A stretch of 43,735 bases of DNA, from contig JAFXYK010000046.1 of the NCBI GenBank assembly GCA_017541805.1, forward strand, positions 1-43,735. Direction: 5' to 3'. This document shows, piece by piece, positions 37,775 to 43,735 of the stretch (position 1 is its first letter; each line of letters starts with the position of its first letter). Source of the stretch: Paludibacteraceae bacterium (GTDB lineage: Bacteria; Bacteroidota; Bacteroidia; Bacteroidales; Paludibacteraceae). Position numbers and translations under genes: made by a program. The notes beneath the pieces were generated by a model that had not been told where the DNA came from, searched no databases, and saw only the letters and a program-made list of their open reading frames with translations.

Positions 37775-40765
37775 TTAATTTTGAAATTCGGCAACAAAAG
37801 TACTATATTTTTTTGAATTATGCAAATTAAAATGCATTTTTTTCACAAGAGCGCGATTATTATAGCCGTCTATGTACATTTCCAGTGGTTTATCCAACCG
37901 TACATGTCGTACGAGTTCGGTCTCTTCAATAGCCGGTAACTCATTGAGCATGTCTTCATTATAGGCGTCTTCTGGCCGCGCCCAAGGATCTACATTCATG
38001 TATCCTACATTGAAGGAAGTGAGGTTTTGGAAGAAGTGGGAGCCTTGCGAAGGTTCGATGCGGAAGTTTTCAAGGCTACATTCGGCTATCGCTTTCGACT
38101 CGCTGATATCACTCCACTGCACCGGCACGCCAAGTGTCGGAATTTGTGAACCCCAGCGACCATAGCCGATAAGCAGGTACTGCCTACCTTCTTGGAGCAT
38201 CTTGGCGTTCCATGTACGGATGGTCTCGGCCATCTCGCGCGTACGTAATATATCAAAGGTGTCGCGTTTGAGATAGATGATATCACATACATCTTCTATT
38301 TGCCCTGTACCTAGTGCATTCCCGCTCTTGAGGAAAGCGCCGTTCTCGTCGATCGTATTCCACTCCACTTTGGCTGTCAGACTGTCGGCAGAGATAGGAC
38401 GTATCTGAAGCACATGGAAAATCTGCGGGTCATGCTCCAGGTTCACCGCAAACTCTATCTCCACCGGAGTCTTGATCTCCTGCTGGGCGATATCCATCAG
38501 TTCACGGATGATAGGTGTCAGCGGGAAGGTATTGAATTTCAATTGCGGTGCAAAGGTCACGATACGCGGTCCGGAAGGATAGCATGAATCGACGATGCGC
38601 ATGTTCTCCCGATCGTAGGTGGAGGCGATCAGTTTGAGACTCTCGAACTGGTCACACTCGTGTATCGGGAAGCGCTCCAAGTTGATCGCATCGTCGATAG
38701 ATGTCTTGAATCGCTCGGGGTTCAGCGAGAGCGCAAGCATCGACTGCTGCGTCTCCCGCATAGCCAGTTCGACGGTAGAGGTCTGCAGCACATTCTTCGG
38801 ATATTTCGGCGAGAAGCGCAGCACTTGTTCACCATCCACTACGGCTTTGCCCAAGCCATAAGCGATTTTGACGATGCCGTCTTCGGGTTTCTCTTTGCCT
38901 ACCGGGTAGAAATTGATGCTTCTTGCCACACCCGATATGACAGGGAAATAATAGGTTCCTTCCGCTTCTCCGCACACTTCTTGCAGCACAATCGCCATTT
39001 TCTCTTCACTCGGCACATTACCGGTAGAGACGATATATCCGCGCGATGCTGCGAAATAGACGGACGCATAGACGGACTTGATGGCCTTGCTTAGCATACG
39101 CAGTTGTTGGTCTTCATTCTCCGTCGGCGGAATCATATAAGTGCTATACACGCCTGCGAAAGGCTGGTAATAACTGTCTTCCAACTTGCTAGAAGAGCGC
39201 ACGGCGATTGGTCTATGGGTCACTTGAATGAAATGGCGCAAAGCATCACGCAGTTCGAGCGGCAGCATGGCAGCTACGAACTCCGATAGCACTTCTTCAT
39301 CCGTCAGGTCGGCATTGATGACATATTGGAGCCCATTATCGTGGATGAACTGATCAAAATAATCCGTTGTGATGACCATGGTGCGTGGCACAAGCACTCG
39401 CACATCAGGCCATTTATCATACAGGTCGTATTTCTGCAGCATGTGGTTGAGGAAGGCGAGTCCTCTACCCTTTCCGCCCATGGCGCCACTTCCGCAGCGC
39501 GCAAACCATATTGTGTCGTTATAAGTCTCTGGCGAGTATTTGGCTACCACGCCAAGCGCCTGGTTGATGCGATAGTCATGAATGAGACGGATATTCATCT
39601 GCCGCACATTCTCGATATCTGCATCATCTTTGATCTTCAGTGCACTAACCGGTCGGCCGACGGCAAACAGGCCTCGAGCAAACAACCATTTACTGAGGTA
39701 GTTATTGTCACTCAAGCGCCGGAAGGCAGCAGGAGAGATGGTAGAGATGATACGTTCAAATCCTTCCAGATCACTGGCACGGGCGATCTCTTTTCCTGTG
39801 CGCGGATCGCGAGCGATGAAGTCACCAAAACCGAACTCTCTCTCGATATATTCACTCACTTCCTGCGTCAGGGCCTTGGATTTCTTAACTACAAATCCCA
39901 CTTTGAGTTGTTTGGCGACCGAGCGCATGGACTCTTGCGAACTCTGCATCAGGAACGGCATGAACGGGTTATCTTCCCGAATGAGTTTACACAGATCTAC
40001 CCCCGCATCCAGTTTCTCGGAGGACGACGGATCACCTTTATGCAGCACAAAACCGATATCGGAGATGACACCAATGATGTTTTTGCTGTACCGCTGATAT
40101 AACTCCACTGCCTCGTCATAACAGGTAGCCAGCAGCAGTTTGGGCCGCGCGCGCTTACGCAAAAGTTGCTGTTTCTCATTTAGCGCGTCGCGGATAGCAA
40201 TCGTGTTCTGCTGCAGCACTAGTTTGTAGAGCAGCGGCAGGTAGGTCGAATAATAACGGACACTGTCTTCGATCAGCAAGATAGCCCGTACACCCTCTTC
40301 GAGGATGTCGTGCTCGGCGTTCATGCGATCTTCTATCAGTTTGATGATCGCGATGATGAGGTCCGTCGAGTTATTCCAATTGAATAAATAATCAATGTTG
40401 CGCTTATCCTGCTGCTCAATACGGCGGTACACCTCTTTGCTGAAAGCGGTCAGCAGCACTATCGGACACTCCGGAAGCACTTGCTTCGTCTGCTCGGCGA
40501 ACTCCCACACATCCGATCCTCCGGCACTATAGACCATCAGGATCAGGTCGAAGGACTCTTTGCTGTTTACGATATCCAGCGCTTCTTTTGTCGTCTCTGC
40601 GCGCACGATAGCCGGCGGGTTACTGAGGTTCAGTTCCGCATATTCTTGCGCGATCTGCACGTCGATACGTCCGTCCTCCTCGAGCGCAAAACTGTCGTAG
40701 TTATTGCATACGAGCAGAATGCGTCGTACGCGCTTTTGCATTAATGATGTGAAATTGGAATCCAT
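37775..40765 (-). CDS. Protein with two receiver-like domains and a PEP/pyruvate-binding (PPDK_N) domain
   Basis: A 996-aa protein. Residues about 14-130 resemble a receiver domain without its phospho-acceptor Asp (FDLILMVYSAGG). Residues about 160-305 form a better receiver: LLIEDS, VISDIGF with candidate acceptor Asp, and VKKSK. From about 410 to 800 it matches the ATP/PEP-binding N-terminal domain of PEP synthase and PPDK: GGKGRGLAFLNHML, RPIAVRSSSKLEDSYYQPFAGVY (about 523-545, in part) and FHVLQIRPIS (about 788). The catalytic-His swivel domain (TSGG-x-x-CH) and the C-terminal PEP barrel are not seen; the tail (YLLIGYGRWGSQIP) is unlike PPDK. It probably phosphorylates or adenylates something other than pyruvate. 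Spacing of 1 bp to the lipase gene. Confidence 0.75.
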   Translation of the reverse strand: MDSNFTSLMQKRVRRILLVCNNYDSFALEEDGRIDVQIAQEYAELNLSNPPAIVRAETTKEALDIVNSKESFDLILMVYSAGGSDVWEFAEQTKQVLPECPIVLLTAFSKEVYRRIEQQDKRNIDYLFNWNNSTDLIIAIIKLIEDRMNAEHDILEEGVRAILLIEDSVRYYSTYLPLLYKLVLQQNTIAIRDALNEKQQLLRKRARPKLLLATCYDEAVELYQRYSKNIIGVISDIGFVLHKGDPSSSEKLDAGVDLCKLIREDNPFMPFLMQSSQESMRSVAKQLKVGFVVKKSKALTQEVSEYIEREFGFGDFIARDPRTGKEIARASDLEGFERIISTISPAAFRRLSDNNYLSKWLFARGLFAVGRPVSALKIKDDADIENVRQMNIRLIHDYRINQALGVVAKYSPETYNDTIWFARCGSGAMGGKGRGLAFLNHMLQKYDLYDKWPDVRVLVPRTMVITTDYFDQFIHDNGLQYVINADLTDEEVLSEFVAAMLPLELRDALRHFIQVTHRPIAVRSSSKLEDSYYQPFAGVYSTYMIPPTENEDQQLRMLSKAIKSVYASVYFAASRGYIVSTGNVPSEEKMAIVLQEVCGEAEGTYYFPVISGVARSINFYPVGKEKPEDGIVKIAYGLGKAVVDGEQVLRFSPKYPKNVLQTSTVELAMRETQQSMLALSLNPERFKTSIDDAINLERFPIHECDQFESLKLIASTYDRENMRIVDSCYPSGPRIVTFAPQLKFNTFPLTPIIRELMDIAQQEIKTPVEIEFAVNLEHDPQIFHVLQIRPISADSLTAKVEWNTIDENGAFLKSGNALGTGQIEDVCDIIYLKRDTFDILRTREMAETIRTWNAKMLQEGRQYLLIGYGRWGSQIPTLGVPVQWSDISESKAIAECSLENFRIEPSQGSHFFQNLTSFNVGYMNVDPWARPEDAYNEDMLNELPAIEETELVRHVRLDKPLEMYIDGYNNRALVKKMHFNLHNSKKYSTFVAEFQN
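37795..37826 (-). promoter_or_regulatory. Promoter of the glnN-dapF-dapL-gdhA-glmS-ddh operon
   Basis: Minus strand TTTG (37826-37823), 20 bp, TACTTTTG (37802-37795). Both boxes lie in the last 17 codons of the upstream REC/PPDK_N gene. The leader is about 45 nt. Confidence 0.75.
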
Positions 40766-40766
40766 A

Positions 40767-41834
40767 TTACTCCATCATCGCTTTTACTTTCTTGAAGAAG
40801 CGGCCCGAGGCCTTGATATGCGAGCCGTAGTTACCGAGGTCATAGGTGATATTCGGCATATCCTGCAGGCAGCGCTGCAGGTGCTCCGCACAATGAATAG
40901 TGACCACATTATCCTTGGACGAATGGAAGATATAGAGTTGTGCTTTCGGTCGCCATGTCGGACATATAATCTCTTGGTCCGGCACTTGGTCATTGAGCGG
41001 ATAGCGCACGAGACTCGAGCGCTTGAGACCTTCGTACATTGGTCGCAGCTCCGTGCTGGAGAGATCCATCGCTTCTTTGGTCAGCCAATGGCTCAGACGA
41101 TGGTTCGAGACCTTGAAGAAGAGCTGCGTGGTGGAGTACTCCTTATTGCTGACATAATCGCGGTAGATCTTGAGCATCGCTGGCGTGAAGAAGCGCTCCC
41201 GATCGATATGCAGGTCATACGCCGCATCCGTACCTACGATGACCATCGGAATGACCACCGGCATGAATACTTTCTTCTTTTGCACAGCATCGTCATAGGT
41301 GACAGCCACGTCGTACGGTCCGCCTCCGGCATAGCAGGCGAGGACGGAGAAACGGTCGGCGAACTGCTCCTCCAGCACTTTGAGCGTCCATACCGCCGAA
41401 GCACCGCCTTGTGAGTAGCCGACAATAAAGAGGCTATCCATCGAGATATTCATGCTATCGAGCACCGGTTTGGCGCCGATGAGCATATCCACGCAGTTAT
41501 GTCCGGTCAGTTCTCCCGCCAGATACGGGTGCTCGCGCTCTTCCGTTGCGCCATAGCCGATAAGGTCCGGCATGAGCAGCACGTAGTCATCCTTGAAATA
41601 CGCGGCTTCACCGGTCATCTTGATAGACGGCGCCTGGTGCTTGGAGGTGATGGTATAATGCGGAATGAGAATCACTCCTTTGGGTCGATCCGTCGGCACG
41701 GACAGTTTACCGGAGAGCATGAGAGAGTCTCCATGCTGGTCAATAGAGGCATAGAGCAACACGCGCTCTGTGTTTCCTGCCCAAATGGCTAGACTGACAG
41801 CCAGCAGGATGATCGAAATGGATAAACGACGCAT
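40767..41834 (-). CDS. Secreted alpha/beta-hydrolase, lipase-like
   Basis: A 355-aa protein with a signal peptide (MRRLSISIILLAVSLAIWAG, cut near residue 20) and an alpha/beta-hydrolase fold. Strand GVILIPHYT precedes DLIGYGATEE (lid side), the nucleophile elbow is GYSQGG (about 146-151, Ser nucleophile), and a late HSSKDNVVTIHCAEHL (about 304-319) supplies the acidic residue; the catalytic His is probably in NYGSHIKASGRF. It resembles secreted lipases/esterases (LIP family); the substrate is unknown. It lies 1 bp after the LRR gene and 1 bp before the REC/PPDK_N gene. Confidence 0.85.
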   Translation of the reverse strand: MRRLSISIILLAVSLAIWAGNTERVLLYASIDQHGDSLMLSGKLSVPTDRPKGVILIPHYTITSKHQAPSIKMTGEAAYFKDDYVLLMPDLIGYGATEEREHPYLAGELTGHNCVDMLIGAKPVLDSMNISMDSLFIVGYSQGGASAVWTLKVLEEQFADRFSVLACYAGGGPYDVAVTYDDAVQKKKVFMPVVIPMVIVGTDAAYDLHIDRERFFTPAMLKIYRDYVSNKEYSTTQLFFKVSNHRLSHWLTKEAMDLSSTELRPMYEGLKRSSLVRYPLNDQVPDQEIICPTWRPKAQLYIFHSSKDNVVTIHCAEHLQRCLQDMPNITYDLGNYGSHIKASGRFFKKVKAMME

Positions 41835-41835
41835 A

Positions 41836-43689
41836 TTAGTTTACTTTTTGTCCTTGAATAGTATAGAGATGATCGTCTTGCAGGATATAGACATTGCCTT
41901 GACGAATCAGTTTCTGCGCTCTGTTAGCGGGGTTAACCACTACATTCGGGGTGTTGGTCGGGTCGTCGGAAGTATAGACGGCGCGCAGCACGATGCCGTC
42001 CGACAGCATACCCGACAGCACTTGCCATCCGACGAAAGTGAATCCTTCCACATACGGCTCATGCGGCACCGCCCAAGTCTGCGACTCCATGTAATGGAGC
42101 GTGCTGTCCTGCTTGAGATAGGTGACATTCACGATCTTGTCTTCAAACTGTAGGTCGGTTTGCACACCGATAATATTGTCGAAATCACACCACACTGCTT
42201 TGGTGCGATAGAGGTTGATATAGTCGATCGGCACATAAAGGATGCACGTGTGCTTGTTCACATTATAGACCATATTCTCATTGATGGTCTGCGGCGTAAT
42301 GGCGTAGTTATGAATGGCCATCAAATTGGAGCAGTTATAGAACGCATTGGAATTGATGGTCGTCACGGAAGCCGGGATAACCACTTCTTCCAGAGCCGTA
42401 CAGCCGTACAGCACTTCCGTCGCTACTGTCGTGATGCCTTCCGGGAATGCGAAACGTTTTAATGCCGTACAATACGAGAAGGAGTTTTTAGCAACGAGTG
42501 TCACCGAAGTCGGTATCTCTACCCCTTTGAGCGCAGAACAGTAAGCGAAGGCATAATTGCCTATCGTCTGCAGGCTCTGCGGAAGAACTACCGTATCGAG
42601 TTGCTTCATGTTATAACACAGGTAATTAGGAATGATCTCCACCTGATCGCCAAAGGCGAAAGAAGTGATTGTCGATTTATCGCTATAGAACGGTGCATCC
42701 GTTGTAGTTCCAAAGGAACAGTTGACCGGCAGCCATTTCACCGAGGTCAAAGGATTGTTTTGGAAAGCCCTGTTGCCGATAGAGGTCACTGTGCTCGGAA
42801 TAGTGATCGAATCCAGTTTACAATAACGGAACGCCTCCGTATTGATCGTCTGCAAACCTTCCGGCAAGTTAATGGACTTCAGGTTCGAGCAGTAATAGAA
42901 CGCATCCGTACTAATCGTCGTCACGGTTGCAGGTAGTTCGATGGACTCCAGCGATTTACAACTTGTCAAGAAATTGGCAGGAATTGTCTTCTGTGTCACC
43001 GGCAGGTTGATGGACTTCAAATTAGAACAATACGCAAAGGCGTACGTACCTAAAGCGGTCACCGAAGGAGGTAGCACGATCGTATCCAACTGGCTCATAC
43101 AATAGCAGATATACGACGGTACGGTCTGCACGTTTGGACCAAAGGTGAAGGACGTGATGGCCGAATTCTGGCTGTAGAACGGTGCATCGGTCGAAGTCTG
43201 GATGGAGCAGTCAGCCGGCAGCCACGTTACCGAAGTGGTTGCATTTCCTTGGAATGCTCTCTTTCCGATGGAGGTCACCGTGCTCGGAATCGTGATTGAG
43301 CTCAGGTTACAGTTATAAAACGCATCCACTCCAATGGTCTGCAATCCTTCCGGCAGGTTGACGCTGCCTAATTTGACACAGCCGTAGAATGCGTCTGTGT
43401 TGATAGCCGTAATGGTATTAGGCAGTATTACGGATTGTAGATTTTTTAATCCCGAGAATGCACTCGAACCGATAGTTACCACCGGATAGGTGTAGTTATT
43501 GTACGTGATGTTCGCAGGAATCGTGACCGTCGCGTACTGTGAATAAACCGACTTGTCTGTCGTCTGGTCTTGTACCAAGGTAGCGGTTGTATTCCCTAAG
43601 GAATAATAGAGACCATCGATCTTGACGATCTCCGCCATCATACTCATTGCGCAAAACAGCGCAAACGCTAAGAGAGAGATTTTTTTCAT
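41836..43689 (-). CDS. Secreted BspA-like leucine-rich-repeat protein with T9SS-like tail
   Basis: A 617-aa protein starting at 43689: MKKISLLAFALFCAMSMMA is a signal peptide, and the longer frame would run through the promoter. Residues about 70-460 are LRR_5 repeats of the BspA type (LPEGLQTIG, IPSTVTSIG, AFAYCSNLKSI). A block of about 133 residues (98-230) is repeated at 261-393, offset 163 residues. Residues about 515-575 look like a Listeria-Bacteroides InlB_B-type domain (GFTFVGWQVL). The end, QKLIRQGNVYILQDDHLYTI with GQKVN, resembles short type IX secretion C-terminal signals of Prevotella-like bacteria. Probably a surface-exposed adhesin-like protein. Confidence 0.9.
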   Translation of the reverse strand: MKKISLLAFALFCAMSMMAEIVKIDGLYYSLGNTTATLVQDQTTDKSVYSQYATVTIPANITYNNYTYPVVTIGSSAFSGLKNLQSVILPNTITAINTDAFYGCVKLGSVNLPEGLQTIGVDAFYNCNLSSITIPSTVTSIGKRAFQGNATTSVTWLPADCSIQTSTDAPFYSQNSAITSFTFGPNVQTVPSYICYCMSQLDTIVLPPSVTALGTYAFAYCSNLKSINLPVTQKTIPANFLTSCKSLESIELPATVTTISTDAFYYCSNLKSINLPEGLQTINTEAFRYCKLDSITIPSTVTSIGNRAFQNNPLTSVKWLPVNCSFGTTTDAPFYSDKSTITSFAFGDQVEIIPNYLCYNMKQLDTVVLPQSLQTIGNYAFAYCSALKGVEIPTSVTLVAKNSFSYCTALKRFAFPEGITTVATEVLYGCTALEEVVIPASVTTINSNAFYNCSNLMAIHNYAITPQTINENMVYNVNKHTCILYVPIDYINLYRTKAVWCDFDNIIGVQTDLQFEDKIVNVTYLKQDSTLHYMESQTWAVPHEPYVEGFTFVGWQVLSGMLSDGIVLRAVYTSDDPTNTPNVVVNPANRAQKLIRQGNVYILQDDHLYTIQGQKVN

Positions 43690-43706
43690 GTCTTTTTGTG
43701 TTTTTA

Positions 43707-43735
43707 ACCTTTGCGGCGCAAAGGTACACAAAAAA
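43707..43735 (-). promoter_or_regulatory. Promoter of the LRR-lipase-REC/PPDK_N operon, -7 part
   Basis: TACCTTTG on the minus strand (43726-43719); the -33 box would fall outside the window. ACCTTTGC and GCAAAGGT flank a GGC loop (43707-43725), the same palindrome as at the Fic promoter. Start codon at 43689, leader about 20 nt. Confidence 0.65.

Overview
The window looks like a chromosomal segment of an anaerobic member of the Bacteroidales, probably an uncultured gut or rumen commensal. Evidence: at least nine promoters of the Bacteroidetes type (TTTG or CTTG, exactly 20 bp, TAnnTTTG); starts without Shine-Dalgarno sites; type III glutamine synthetase (GlnN), class III fructose-1,6-bisphosphatase, LL-diaminopimelate aminotransferase, a sodium-pumping methylmalonyl-CoA decarboxylase operon, and a BspA-like leucine-rich-repeat protein with a T9SS-like tail. 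No tRNA, rRNA, CRISPR array, insertion sequence or phage gene was recognised.

Layout. Positions 1-3815 are an AT-rich accessory island: a promoter, a roughly 280-nt structured leader, a secreted protein, a DnaQ-type exonuclease fused to BRCT, an HTH-NUMOD4-HNH endonuclease, a possible PD-(D/E)XK-like protein, gene debris and a terminator. Next come a Fic AMP-transferase with VbhA-like N-terminus, a short rubredoxin missed by length filters, an unknown 164-aa protein and Lon protease; the last two share a 15-bp palindrome upstream. An XRE regulator converges on lon. After a 600-bp empty AT-rich gap comes ispE, which overlaps a histidine kinase by 126 bp tail to tail.

From 10464 to 43689 most genes lie on the minus strand in tight operons: (a) mce-mmdA-mmdD-mmdC-mmdB-histidine kinase (propionate formation and Na+ export); (b) rel-membrane protein-recR-HAD-GNAT set, read rel, recR, membrane protein, HAD, GNAT; (c) TPR protein-ribH-aspartokinase-yitT-nucleotidyltransferase-galE-manA; (d) LRR protein-lipase-REC/PPDK_N protein, followed from an internal promoter by glnN-dapF-dapL-gdhA-glmS-ddh, a nitrogen and peptidoglycan-precursor operon. 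Plus-strand exceptions are a membrane-anchored unknown protein with rsmD, and fbp.

The most unusual signal is a set of short tandem arrays with periods of 7, 9 or 11 bp, at gene junctions and inside coding sequences (recR, a GNAT gene, the ddh start, ispE). Other points of note: reciprocal terminators buried in the antisense partner gene at ispE/kinase, a Rel protein lacking HD and ACT domains, a PEP/pyruvate-binding-domain protein with two receiver-like domains and no visible swivel domain, and a palindrome that overlaps the -7 box in several promoters.
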